A DNA stretch of 64,000 nucleotides from Cristatella mucedo (Eukaryota > Bryozoa > Phylactolaemata > Cristatellidae), in the NCBI GenBank assembly GCA_009760855.2, contig WPIO01000028.1, positions 2,682,501 through 2,746,500 of the forward strand, given 5' to 3'. Both the position numbers and the translations under genes were made by a program. Shown here piece after piece: positions 33,855 to 45,139 of this stretch. The notes below the pieces were generated by a model, which did not search any database, was not told the DNA's origin, and was given only the letters and a program-made list of their open reading frames with translations. Positions within the stretch are counted from its first letter, which is position 1. The number at the start of each line of letters is the position of its first letter.

Positions 33855-34475
33855 AACAATGTGCTCGGAAGGTAGGAGTCATTCTAAGTGACTGCCATTA
33901 TTTCCGAAAGGTTCATTCAGAAGACTAATTCCTCAGCTAGCCAGCAAGTCTAATCCCGATCTAAGTTTAGGGAGTTTCTAACATGCTAGCTAAGAAAACA
34001 ACTTTTACTAACTCCCTGGCTCTGTCTAAGCAAGATTACTGCCGATCCAGTTTGGGTGGGCTACTGATAAAAGCCGTCTGGCCTCTAAATCTAGAGATAA
34101 ATATATAAGCAAGGCTTTTTAAAAAATCTCACGCGTTCAGATATGTGTATCCTTTGCTAGCTGAGCTGCTGTTCTTTAATTTTATACCAACGACAGTATA
34201 GCCTCCTCGTACTTTCAAGTCCACTCTGGAAACATAATTGTCGGCTCCATTCCTACGAATTAACACTTTCAGCTGTATAAGCTTTAGCCTAAGTTAGCAG
34301 GCCCTACGCCACGGAGCTCACTCAGCCTACAATCTTACGCACTGGAATATATTCTCCTGCCTCAGACTGTTCTGCATCTTTCAGCTTTCCTGGGCTGCTT
34401 CTTTCATGCTGCTCACATCTTCAACTTCTAATTTGACTTAAAAATGCTTATCGCTTTCAATTTACCTCATTAGAT
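33855..34475 (+). mobile_element. LINE-B C-terminal fragment, degenerate
   Basis: Plus-strand pieces correspond to the LINE-B post-RT region (near 33905-34080) and C-terminal domain (LLAELL near 34155). Highly decayed. Confidence 0.6.
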
Positions 34476-34514
34476 ACAGTCTGAAGAATATTGATGTGAT
34501 AACAAGAATAACAA

Positions 34515-34795
34515 GAATAATAAAATGCATCTCTTTATCACAAAAATTTAGCTGGTCCATGTGAGTCGTCCTCTGTGAGCTTATGCGAACTAACACTGTG
34601 CATGCTGCAACTAACCAGAAGTGCGTGCTGACCAAGTGCATGTTACCTGTTACTGTGTTATACTTGTTGTCATTGAGTATGCTACCACTAACCATTCGAT
34701 CACGCTTCCTTTACTCGTCATGTTAAGTGCCTAGAAAAAATTAATTTCTCCGAGGGCCCCATGCAAATGTACTACTACTACTACTACTACTATCA
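34515..34795 (+). mobile_element. LINE-A 3' UTR fragment with (ACT)n tail
   Basis: The conserved 3' UTR (CTAACCATTCGATC, GTGCCTAGAAAA) ends in a run of about eight ACT units instead of ATT. Confidence 0.88.
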
Positions 34796-34999
34796 TTCTG
34801 GTTATGTCACGCCGCATAAGCTGATACAGGAAATTCAACTGTGTAATGACTGCTTGGTCTTTGTGGCTTTGTGGAGATAAAGGGTGACATAAAATACTGC
34901 GCATTTTGTCTAAGATGTCAAGTATCAGATCAATCGTAGATTCGCTTTATTACTTCAAACCTAGATAGCCTCTATACAAAGACGGCTTTTGTAGAGTAA

Positions 35000-35098
35000 C
35001 CCCAATTTTTCTACTGAGTCTCTCAACAGCGTTCGATGCCATCGAGCAATAAAGAGGGCACTTTATCAAGTGCATTATTGTTATATTAGTATTATTAA
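35000..35098 (+). mobile_element. Chimeric LINE scrap
   Basis: An RT-core scrap (LSTAFDAIE) is joined directly to a 40-base LINE-A 3' tail (GAGGGCACTTTATCAAG + ATT repeats), with about 2 kb of intervening LINE missing. Confidence 0.65.
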
Positions 35099-35944
35099 GT
35101 CATCCATAAGTGGTGATCGTCTTGACTTAAATCCCAGTGTAATGTTCAACGATTGTTTTGGTCCTAATAAATGAGAAGAATTTTGCAAAAATATCTTAAC
35201 GTCTTAAAGGATCTAGTAAGAAGCTAGAAGACATCATGCCCCAATGATCGTTTTGGTACACTGTTGTGGTTGTGCAATCTATAGTCTTTCTCTTTACATA
35301 ATCCGCAGTCTCAATCCAGGCTATCCTTTCCACACAGTTGAAAAATCCGCTGTAACACTTTTATCTTTCTCTACAGCCTACAACTCATGATTTTCTCAGC
35401 TCCCTGTCAGCAGTTACTGCCACCAGTCTTACTTGGATGGCAGCAAAATATCTCATATTGAAGGAATTTAAGATTAATTAACTAGTTTTCGCCGAAATTA
35501 ATGGTACTGAAAACTGTAAAGGACCACACTTCAAATTGGATTGGCCAGTAAATCCAAGAACATTCCGAAAAGAATAAGAGCTTTCTTCAAAAGGAAATTC
35601 CAGTTGATATGCATACATGCCCATAGAAAAAATCTGCGTTTTTCAGCAGCACAATATTCTAGAAATTCATCCTAAACTTCAGCTCAGCTCTTTCGTGTAT
35701 AAGTGATATTATTAAGGTGTATTTGTGCCAAGCTAATTTAAGGTACGCCTAGTAATGCAATAATAAGCTTACAGTGCATAGCTAAGCAGGATGGCCCGTT
35801 TGTAATACCTTTCGCAATGGCCACATTTAATCTCTTTAAAGAACTTTTGGTTTCTATCTGGCAGCATATAAAGTTCTGGATTAAGCATTTCGTTTATATC
35901 TCTCTATTCTTATGCACTGGGCTAAATTACAGATCAATACTTAA
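35099..35944. other. AT-rich stretch around the RT scrap
   Basis: Besides the scrap at 35270-35560, nothing was recognised. Confidence 0.4.
35270..35560 (+). mobile_element. Possible LINE RT C-terminal scrap
   Basis: Plus-strand LSAVTATSLTWMAAKYLILK resembles the IxxWMAANLLKLNDD block after the LINE catalytic box. Degenerate. Confidence 0.5.
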
Positions 35945-36735
35945 TTAGTACCTGCCAATTTTCAGCTTCATAACATTGCTAAAATTTGGGCTTGTTTAGA
36001 TAAGGATACCACATCTAAGTTGGTCCATGCATTCGTGACATCCCATCTCGACTTCTGCAACTCACTGCTCGCAGGCCTACCTGCATGTGCGATCAGGCGA
36101 TTGCAGCTGGTGCAAAACTGTGCAGCTAGGCTTGTCTGTCGTGAGCGTCGCAGATGCCACATTACTCCACTTCTCACCGACCTGCACTGACTACCAGTCA
36201 AGCAACGGATTGACTTGTAAGTTTTGTCGCTCACTTTTAGGTCACTTCATTCTTTGGCTCCAGCCTATCTCTCAGATATACTCCCCCATCAGGCCAAGCA
36301 TCGTATCACCCGGTTTCCGGAATTCAAGTCTAAAAATACTCCGTACAAACCTCAAATCCTTTGGGGACCGTGCATTTAGTTCGTATGCTCCTAAAGCCTG
36401 GAACTCCCTCCCGACCTGCGTCAGAACATCCCCTGACCTGACCACAGTTAAAAAGAATTTAAAAACACTCCTATTTAGGAGAGCATTTAGTGGGTCCCTG
36501 TGATTCGTCCTTGATGTGCTTATGCGTGCTGACACCGTGCATGCTGCCACTAACCACATTTGAATGCTGACCCTGTGCATGCCACCCCTAACCATGTCAT
36601 TCATTTTGTTTGTTTATCAAAAATGATTTTACTCACCATTCAATTGAATTTCCCTTTGCAGCAAATGCAAAGCGCCTAGAAAGAGATTAAGTTCTCTGAC
36701 GGTGCTTTATCAAGTGCATTATTATTATTAGACCT
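35945..36735 (+). mobile_element. LINE-A, C-terminal domain and 3' end
   Basis: Begins at LHNIAKIWACLDKDTTSKLV, continues through the C-terminal domain (one in-frame stop near 36188) to the stem-loop at 36668-36710 and the tail at 36717-36730. Very similar to the 51900-52800 copy. Confidence 0.94.
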
Positions 36736-37560
36736 TTTGTAGCAGTAACCACTCTTCCGGCTCTGATTTTTTGCCATGCTTTTAAACAACTTCCAATCTC
36801 TTAATTACCATGCCGTTGGTTACCATGCTTAAGAGTCGCAATAGCCCAGGCCTTGTGGCACTCGCTATTACAACTGAGGTTTAAAGTTAGAATCCGGTTG
36901 TAAATGATTCGTTATTGCCAACAGCAAAGGGTGGTGATAGCCCTTAAGGCATTTTCTGCTGCTATAGGATTGAGGTTGTGAAATCAGTTTATATATAAGC
37001 TTACGCTTTAGGTTACACTCCGAGTTATGAAACAGTCTGCATTAAGTAGTGGGAGAGATGGCGGTGACTGCCATTTCAATATCAGCGTTGAATCAACATA
37101 CGATTAAAAAGGATTTTTATTGATGCTGAAGTTATGCCAGTATAGCTCCAGTGACGTTTTAAGTTTATCCGAGACTTCGACTGAGCACTATATTGCTTGA
37201 ATGACTGCTCTCTGATGCTTGCTTTGCTAATCTGTAACTATCTACGTGAAACGTCTTGGCTATGAGCTGTATAACCATTCCTAAATCTTTTCATTTGCCA
37301 GATGAGTATCCAATATTTTGTCAGTAATAGCAAACGCCGAAATAATTAAGCTTCATTTGCTAAGATTTGGGATTACAGGGAAGAGTTAAAGCTGATGTTA
37401 CATTTTTCACAATTACAGGATTACATTGTGTTCACAGTTGTTTCCTACTCAGGAAACACCACGTTACATACTTTATAGTTGTTTACTCGGATGCAGAAAA
37501 GTTTCAATCGGCACTGGAAATGGATAAATCCGGTGATTTTATACGCATTTAGACCAACTT
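36736..37560. other. Unassigned AT-rich stretch
   Basis: A good acceptor (tttttcacaattacag, ending at about 37420) is followed by frames open in all three phases to about 37550. No gene can be fixed from it. Confidence 0.3.
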
Positions 37561-37899
37561 CTTGTTACCATGACTTGGGGGAGGATTTCTAAATCACTGG
37601 AATTAAACCACAACGAACGCATGATTTTCCACCATGCCTGAATTACGACTTACTTAAGTGTTGCTGGATTATTGAGATGATCTTATCGATGAGCACAAAT
37701 AGTTAAGCTCGCCATTGCTTGTACAGGGTCACGTCTAGCGAAGTAATGTGAAAAGCACTGACCAAGATACAATTTTAAAATCTATATGCGGAAGAGATTT
37801 TTGTGATTTACACCCGACTCGACCGACAGTCACGATACCGTAACTGATGCCGGTGGACACGATACTCGGGAGTGCTTTTGACATGCGAGCTTCCGTCAA

Positions 37900-38425
37900 T
37901 TTGGTCCATGTGCTGAGAGTTGGAGCCTTCTTTAAATTCAGGAAAAACTTAAACGTATGCTCCATATTAGGCATTGGCTTGAAAGCTGTTTTAAGAAGTC
38001 TGGATCAGATCAAGATCTAGCCATTTTTCAAAGGATCCGTTCCAGTCCGCACTGGAAGCTTAGAAAAGCCAGAGCTTCTTTTGTTCATTTGACAACTAAA
38101 GTCTTTCCAGTCAGGCACAAAACATATTCAGAAGACGGTCAAAAATTTGCTGGGCATTGCTGAGAGGTCAAACTTCCCAGATATTACCGGCTTGACTAAA
38201 AATTGTTTACACTTCTTCACTGAAAAAAAGTGCGCACATTCGTACCTCCATGAAACCCTCTTCGACTAAAGCAATGGTTGAATCGCAGCCTGCGACCTTA
38301 CTTACTGTGACCTGTGACTTAAAGCCTATGCTCCGATGCTTCCACATGCCATATGGCTACCTTAGTCAAGTAAAAAGGTCAAAGGTTTTAGGTGGAGTAA
38401 AGTGAGCTCGTCTCCTGATCGTGCT
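37900..38425 (+). mobile_element. LINE-B endonuclease-RT linker fragment
   Basis: Plus-strand GSDQDLAIFQRIRSSPHWKL and RKARASFVH match the linker between endonuclease and RT. Positions 38225-38300 are the reverse complement of the LINE-B copy at 30370-30440. It is joined at 38425 to a LINE-A 3' tail. Confidence 0.75.
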
Positions 38426-38488
38426 GCCTTTCTAGCAGATGTAAAGTGCCTAGAAAGAGATTAAGTTCTCTGGCGGCGCTATATCAAT
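38426..38488 (+). mobile_element. LINE-A 3' tail, joined to LINE-B
   Basis: Stem-loop (GTAAAGTGCCTAGAAAG ... GCGGCGCTATATC), then AAT repeats shared with the tail of the next, opposite-strand LINE. Confidence 0.88.
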
Positions 38489-41100
38489 TACATAATAATA
38501 ATAATAATAATAATACACTTGGTAAAGAGGGCCCTCAAAGAACTCAATCTCTTTGTAGGCGCTTTACATTTGTTGTATAAAAAAGACAATGAAATGGTGA
38601 GTGGTATCATGCTTGATAAACAACATGGTTAGGGGTGATATGCACAGGGCCAGTATACAAGGATGATTAGTGGCAGCATGGAAAAAGCCAGCATGCTGAT
38701 GCCCATAAAAGATGGATCACAGGGAACAACTAAATTCTGTCCTGAATAAATGAGTTTTTAATTTCTTTTTAAATGTGGTCATGTCAGGGGATGCCGCGAC
38801 GCAAGTCGGGAGTGAGTTTCCGGCTTTGGGAGCATACGAACTAAATGCGCCGTATCCAAGGGATTTAGGGTTTGCATGAGGTATAGGTAAACAGTTTCCA
38901 AAAAGCAGGGGTTACGATGCTTGCGCTGGTGGGGCAGTAGAGCTGATAAATAGGCTGGAGCGAAATACTAAAGGGACCTAAAATTGAGCGAAAAAACCTT
39001 TAAGTAGATCCCTTGCTCGACTGGTAGCCAGTGCAGGTCGGTAAGAATCGGTGTGATGTGGCAAATGCGACACTCACGACAGACAAGCCTAGTTGCAGAG
39101 TTTTGCACTAGCTGTAAGCACCTGCGTGTACATGCCGGTAGGTCAGCAGGCGGTGAGTAACTGAAGTCAAGACGGGATGTCAAAAATGCTTGAACCAGCT
39201 TAGATGTGGTATCCTTATCTAAACGAGCTCGAATTTTAGCAACGTTATGTTGCTGAAAGACTTGATTGTTGAGCTTATACAGTCGTCTAACAAAAGATCA
39301 ATTTGGAACATGACAACTGGATACCGTACAGATTACACAAGAGATTAGCTGGCACAGCCGAGTTTGAGAGTCAGTCATTCCAATTTCTGAATCACACTTG
39401 GTTTGCCCATAACTAGTAAGTTAATTTTATCCTCATTTAATTTGTGAAAATTGGGCGCCTTCCATGTTGCGGATGTCATCAATAAATTCAGCAAAGGAGT
39501 TGCAAGAATTCGAGGCGCTCGAAGGCTTGGAGGATTGAAGCAAAGGTACAACCGAATGCCCTCCGCATAGAAGCGAAAGCCTAGGTTGTGCATGGCATTC
39601 ACATCAGCAAGAGGGAGAGTATAAACCGTGAAAGAACCGGACCTAGAAAGAAGCCCTGAGGTACCCTATATTTCAGAGATACCTTGGATGGTCTTTGCCC
39701 ATTCACCCCATTACTCTGGAGGCTCCCACTATGATAGGACCTGAACCATTGCAGAGCAGTGCCATTCATGCCTAGGCGAGATGAGAGGCACTCTAGAAGA
39801 ACTAGGTGATCGATAGTATCAAAAGCTGCCGACAGACCGAGCAAATCAACCAGAGATACTCTACCCTTTTGTGATTTCCTAAGTAGGTCTCTGTACACAT
39901 GAAGTAGTGCTGACTCTGAATTGTGACTAGCTCTAAAGCCAGACTGGAACTTACTAGCAAGGTTCGAAGTTTTAATATATGAATGCAGCTGGTGTGCCAT
40001 GACTTGTTCCAGTGTCTTTGCTAGGAATGGTAGAAGGAAGACTGGGCGGTAGTTGCTCAAGTTCTCTTGGTCTAGTGTTGCTTTTCTGAGTAGTGGCCTG
40101 ACTATAGTTGTTTTGAAAGGCACTGGGACATGACTTGATACTAATGACATATTAATAATGGCAGTTATGCATGGCAGCAGTAGATCAATGCAACGTAGGA
40201 ACAGGACAGTGGTAATAGGTTCTAAAGGACTTGTTGTCTTTTTTGAGATGGATATGAACTTCAGGACGAGATCACTACTTACCAGCTTGAATGTAGAAAT
40301 TGAAGTGCTGCAAGGAATCAAAGGACAGCATTCCAAGGAGGAGAAAGTCTCGGACGGATGTCAGTTAACCCAGAATTTTACAGATATGCGGCCATCAAAG
40401 GAATGGACTTCCTGATCTTGCCTTTTTCCCGGTAAAAAACCAAGAGAATCAATCAGGTACATCATCACAGGGATCGTAAGGTAAGGAGCTAATCTGGGAG
40501 CGGTTGAGGAGATGGTTAATCGTCAACGTCAGCATTTTTGGATTGTGCATCTGTGATTCAGCAATATCTTTATAGGGGCTGGTTTTGGCCTCTGCTAGGA
40601 TCGAATGATACGACCTACAGTAGTCCTCGTATGACTGTCGATGGACAGTCAGTCTTTTGCATATTTTTTATGCTTGAGCTTTGTAGACGTAGCTAGTTTT
40701 ATATCTGTCGTAAAACATTGAATGTCTAGGCGAGGGCCCTCAGTGCGCTGAGTCAGAGGTGCAAAATCGTCGAGAATGTCAGCTAGTGTCGTGTTGTAGC
40801 TACCTAGCAATGAGGACGGATTGGAGGGGGACTGAGTAGCTGATGGGAGGCAGATATTCTTGCCCGGACAGCATCCATGTCAAGAGTCTTGTGATTTCGT
40901 GGTTCACAGGTGATTGTGGAGGAGGAGGAGGTGGGCACACATTGCAGACTGAATGAGATCAGTATGTGGTTAGATAAGCAGGATTGGGTAAAAATTGGTG
41001 ATGAAAATGTGCAGCTGTATGAGAAAATCTGGTCAAGTGTATAAACCTTGATGTGAGCAGGGCCATGCATAAGAGCCATAAGAGACAATGAATCGGTCAA
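38489..41100 (-). mobile_element. LINE-A, long copy (endonuclease end to tail)
   Basis: From high to low: the end of the endonuclease domain and linker (40804-41100; MALMHGPAHIKVYTLDQIFS), an RT with NYRPVFLLPFLAKTLEQVMA, DLLGLSAAFDTIDHLVLLEC and VPQGFFLGPVL (39599-40336), the catalytic box decayed to YAEG (about 39555), the C-terminal domain (38968-39183), then the 3' UTR, stem-loop and (TAA)n at 38490-38515. One RT frame of 245 codons is still open, so this copy is moderately young. The first part of the endonuclease is missing. Confidence 0.93.
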
Positions 41101-41149
41101 TGCACGAAATTATTATTATGCCACCATCTCGCGGTTTTCATTTTCAGAC

Positions 41150-41760
41150 CCATTTAAATCAGGTATAACCAAGATTGGTAATGCTTCTCTAAAAAAGGAG
41201 GTTGTGCCCATACCTTTGAATCGGCTATCATTAGAAATACTTGAAAACCCTGGATTAGATACCGAGTTCCTTGCAAACAATCTCCCAGTTTTCTTTCTTA
41301 ATTTTTGATAAAGGATTCTCGAGAAAATTGTCGTAAAGCACTATTAGTAAACATTGGAGCTCATGAGATTTCAGAAAGTTTCATTTGGGCGTCAAGAAAC
41401 AGCCCTCCACTGAAACTGCTCTCTTCCGTGTAGCCAATGATGTCAGAAGCAGCAAATACGAAATTAATATCACTGCTGTAGACCTGTAGCTCTTGCTGTA
41501 GCTCCATCTATCAGCAGCGTTCGACACCATTGATCACAATATTTTACTTGATCATTTAAGGGCGACGAACATTTTTGCAGAAAAAGCACTGGCATGGCTG
41601 AAATGATACTTTTCCGATCTTGATTAATCTATGTCGGGTAGGGTTAGATCTCATGCACCAGACATGTCACGTGTGAATTCCCTCAATGGTCTGTCCTTGG
41701 TCCTGCACAGTTCTCCACTCTCGCAAATTCCGGGAAAAGTGTTACAGGCCCATGGAGTAG
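41150..41760 (+). mobile_element. LINE-B RT fragment
   Basis: Plus strand contains the RT finger/palm region: QETALHxxTALFRVANDVR-like block near 41395-41450, SAAFDTIDHNILL near 41515-41550, and a PQWSVLGPAQ-like block near 41680-41710. Stops interrupt every block. Confidence 0.78.
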
Positions 41761-41765
41761 GCTAT

Positions 41766-42255
41766 CAATAATAATAATATAATAATATTGCACTTGATAA
41801 AGCGCCCTCAGAGAACTTAATCTCTTTCTAGGCGCTTTACATTTGCTGCAAAGTGATACGCAATAGAATAGTAAGTAAAATCATGCTTGAAAAACAAACA
41901 AAATGAATAACATGGTTAGGGGTTACATGCACTGGGTCAGCATGCAAATGTGGTTAGTGGCAGCATGAACAGTGTCAGCACGCATAAGCACATCGAGGAC
42001 GAATCACAAGGACCCACTAAATGCGGTCCTAAATAGGTATGTTTTTAAGTTTCTTTTAAATGTGGTCAGGTCAGGGGATGTTCTGATGCAGGTCGGGAGG
42101 GAGTTTCAGGCTGTGGGAGCATACGAGCTAAATGCACGGTCTCCAAAGGATTTAAGGTTTGTACGAGGTATTTCTAGACTGTTGGATTCCGAAAAGCGAG
42201 TGGTACGATGCTTTGCCTGATGGGGTAGTATATCTGAAAGATAGGCTGGAGCATC
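41766..42255 (-). mobile_element. LINE-A C-terminus and 3' end
   Basis: (TAA)n/TAATA tail at 41766-41790, stem-loop, 3' UTR, and C-terminal part to about 42255 (AYLSDILPHQAKHRTTRFSE). Confidence 0.94.
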
Positions 42256-42399
42256 AATGACATGCTGAAGATCCTCAGCTGTATTTGCCATTTCAACTGT
42301 CGGATTCTGCTGCAGCGAGATATAAACTGAATGTTTTCCTGGCAGATATTTGATCCTGGATTTCCGCAAATTTACTTAAACTAAACGATCGGAGCTACT

Positions 42400-43330
42400 G
42401 CTCAACGACACCCTAAGCTTTGACAGGACTAGATGCCTCTGCTCTTGTAATAGGCGATGCTGTTGTACGACCACGACATCGTCCGAGCTTTTAAGTGTTG
42501 TCTTTGATAGCTAATAATTCGATACTAAATTTTGAAGGCTTCGTAATGAAGACTTTTTCAACAGCTAGCCATAATGCATGATCCCTATCTAAGATCAAGA
42601 ACTGTCTTCCAAAGTAGCATGCTAAGAATTCAAGTACTTCATTAGGTTTTTCTCGGGTTATTATTGTAGTGTGTTTGTGGCTGGTTGTACGAAAAAAGCT
42701 ACTAAGCTACAGCGGTTGGCGATTAATATGGCTGCAAGGCTAGTTTACATGTCACGGATGTTTTACCACGTGTCTCATATGCTAAAAGAGACAGGATGAC
42801 TGCTGGTTGATCAAAGGACACGTAGCAAAGTTCTTACGCTGGCCCACGCGGCCCGTCATGGCTTGGCCCCTTCTAGCATAGTTGAGCTGTTGCACTGATT
42901 GCAGCCTCCTCGTAACCTCAGATTCTTAATGAACAATAAATTAGCTCTTCCGTTCGTCCGCTTAAGGAACGTTGGCGACAGAAGCTTTAGCTCCGTAGGT
43001 GCTAGACTACTGAACTCACTTCCACAGTTATACGCAACCACAAGTACTCTCCTGCTGTCGAAAATCACACATCCTTTCCGCTTGTCCGGAGCTACTACTT
43101 ATATGTCACTCACTACCATAACTGCCCACCTGACTCAGAAATGCTTTTCACTTTCTCTTTGCTGCACGGGATAAGTATGCTGGCTACTAAATACGCATCG
43201 AAATCCACTTCGGCTGTGAGCGGGCCCTACAAAACTCAGTTGCGTAATAACCTCCACGTCGCCTTTGTTGCTTTTTAAATTACATGCGGAGATAAATTCA
43301 TGCACAATACACAGGCTTAGTAAAACAACA
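42400..43330 (+). mobile_element. LINE-B C-terminal domain and 3' end
   Basis: Plus-strand NMAARLVYMSRMFYHVS, LLVDQRTRSKVLTLAHAARH, NNKLALPFVRLRNVGDRSFS and GARLLNSLPQL, followed by the LINE-B 3' region to about 43310. Stops are present. Confidence 0.85.
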
Positions 43331-44049
43331 CACGTTAATCTTTAACAGGCAAAGTCAGATGCAGGCATGGTAATGATTGTTGAACAAAAACTGTGGTTAT
43401 TCAATTCATTTAAACTTCTTCAAAACTTGTTGGGACGATCGTTGACACCCTCCAAGGCAAACAAATCTTTTGGTTTTCTGCAGAAGCTTTTCCGTTGTTT
43501 TCAAATTTTCTTGAAACTTTTTTTAAAGTAGCAGGCAAATCATTGAACGTATCTACAAGCATTAAACAAAATACTACAAGTTGGCAGCTTTAAAATATAA
43601 AAATGAACACTGATAGATTAAATAACTCAAAAGACCTGATTACCATATACTTAGGGATACAAGATAGCCATATATTAATTTATATCTCTGTTTTGTACTG
43701 TATTTTGACTTTGTGGTCGTTGCTAGGTTTGATGGGTGATTCTGCTAAAGTAATAAATTAGTATCTTAAGTGCAGATATAAATATTCTGTAATGCATGCG
43801 ACCAATCCTAAATAGATCATACATTTTAATGGATGTAATTTCAGTATAGTATGGACATGAATGTAAATAGAATTCTGACATGCCGAACGTGCATTGAAGC
43901 TGCTATACTGGCGTGCCAAGTTGTCCGCCAGAGACGAAAGAGCCAAATTTCAAGGGTAACGTAAATCTTTCAAAGGATCAAACTGCTTTTATAACTTACA
44001 GTTAGAGTGAGTAGTTTGTTAATCTCTTTAAATATTTTAATTGGATTTT
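43331..44049. other. AT-rich stretch, likely intronic or 3' region of the secreted-protein gene
   Basis: Minus-strand acceptor-like sites occur near 43746 (tactaatttattactttag), 43809 and 44098. Each opens a short frame compatible with the phase of the signal-peptide exon, but none can be chosen from sequence alone. Confidence 0.35.
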
Positions 44050-44232
44050 ATGGTAGAAACTTGTACATTTTTTCCTAGAAGGGTAGATGAAGATTCCTAT
44101 AAAGTAGAGAAAGCTAAGAGGTTTCAGGGCATCAACACTATGAGAAAACGTAGGAAACAATCAGGACAGAGTTTAATCGTACCAAAGTTGCCTTCAAGTG
44201 TCTTGTATTACAAAAATGAAGGTAAAAAATGA
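44050..44232 (+). CDS. Small Lys/Arg-rich open frame, uncertain
   Basis: From ATG 44050 there are 60 codons (MVETCTFFPRRVDEDSYKVE ... KRRKQSGQSLIVPKLPSSVL ...) with a stop at 44230-44232 and a donor-like GAAG/GTAAAA at 44220. Composition is protein-like, but there is no upstream acceptor and no recognised family. Confidence 0.25.
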   Translation: MVETCTFFPRRVDEDSYKVEKAKRFQGINTMRKRRKQSGQSLIVPKLPSSVLYYKNEGKK

Positions 44233-44355
44233 TCAAAATTGTGTCCGATGACAGTAATAGTGAAATACAAAAATGTATTGTGGCGGAAGTTGCATTTAAA
44301 ATAGCGATGTTATTGCAATTTAACTTTGGTCATCAAAAACCACTAAAATACTTAC

Positions 44356-44633
44356 CATGTAACAAAGTGGCTGTTATTGATTGAAGGATCACAAGAGCTA
44401 CCAGTACTGTAACCCTTAGGTTCATTTTCAATCACCTAAAAATAAAATTCCGTTCAGTTCTTTTGTATTTTGTGAATGCTTTTGCATAACGACGTTTTTT
44501 ACTGACGACTTAGCTAAGTTTGAAGCAAGTTCAAGGAATTCCGAAGTACCTTTGTAAAAAAAAGGCACTTAATAATCAGCACAGTCACTGCGCAGGTTAA
44601 ACATAATGCATGGCGAGGAATTTTGAGCTTACC
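44356..44633 (-). CDS. 5' end of a secreted-protein gene (signal-peptide exon)
   Basis: The minus-strand ATG at 44423-44425 begins MNLRVTVLVALVILQSITAT, a textbook signal peptide, followed by LLH and a strong donor (CATG/GTAAGT; exon end 44356, phase 1). Ten bases upstream of the ATG is an acceptor (gaattttatttttag, AG at 44436-44437). Further upstream a donor CTTG/GTAAGC marks a probable 5' UTR exon ending at 44633, giving a first intron of 197 nt. Coding sequence is 44356-44425. The rest of the protein should lie at lower coordinates but was not identified with confidence; candidate acceptors occur near 43746, 43809 and 44098. The product should enter the secretory pathway. Confidence 0.55.
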
Positions 44634-45139
44634 AAGATTCTGAAAGTTTCAACCTTCAGTAAAACGTTCTTTCTGAAAATGTCTGATGACGTTAACGGCT
44701 CCGCTCCGATCTAATTAAAGGTATATCAACTCGCTTGGCTTCATTCACATAGCAGCAACCAAGATTTACTGTAGACAGTTAAACAGTTAGAGAGTTATGT
44801 CATTCACAGTTGAAGGCTTAGTTTTTATGGTTAGGAGTTGCAATAGGCCTTAATCCAGCCTCTGGCTACTACATGGATAATTTCTTGTGTCATTTCTAAC
44901 TACGTTTACTGAATTGATCCTATATAAAAAATATGATACCCTAGTCCTTGATTACATACGTAGATTGTAGCAACAATAGTCGCAGATTGAAATTTACACA
45001 TATCTGATTCACTAACGTATTTGATACATCTGGAACTGCAGTCGGTTTGGCCGATGGGGCCCTGGTGTAATTCAAAGCAAGTCTTATTGACGACTAAGTT
45101 ATAGTAGCCTGGGTGTCATGCCTCATTTCACAAATCTAA
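44634..45139. other. Probable 5' exon and promoter region of the secreted-protein gene
   Basis: On the minus strand the first exon would extend from about 44633 upwards; no clear TATA box or start site can be fixed. The rest is AT-rich, without a gene. Confidence 0.3.

Noticed and set aside
37404-37552. Possible terminal exon after a good acceptor
   Set aside because: All three phases stay open for some distance, so neither frame nor product can be chosen.
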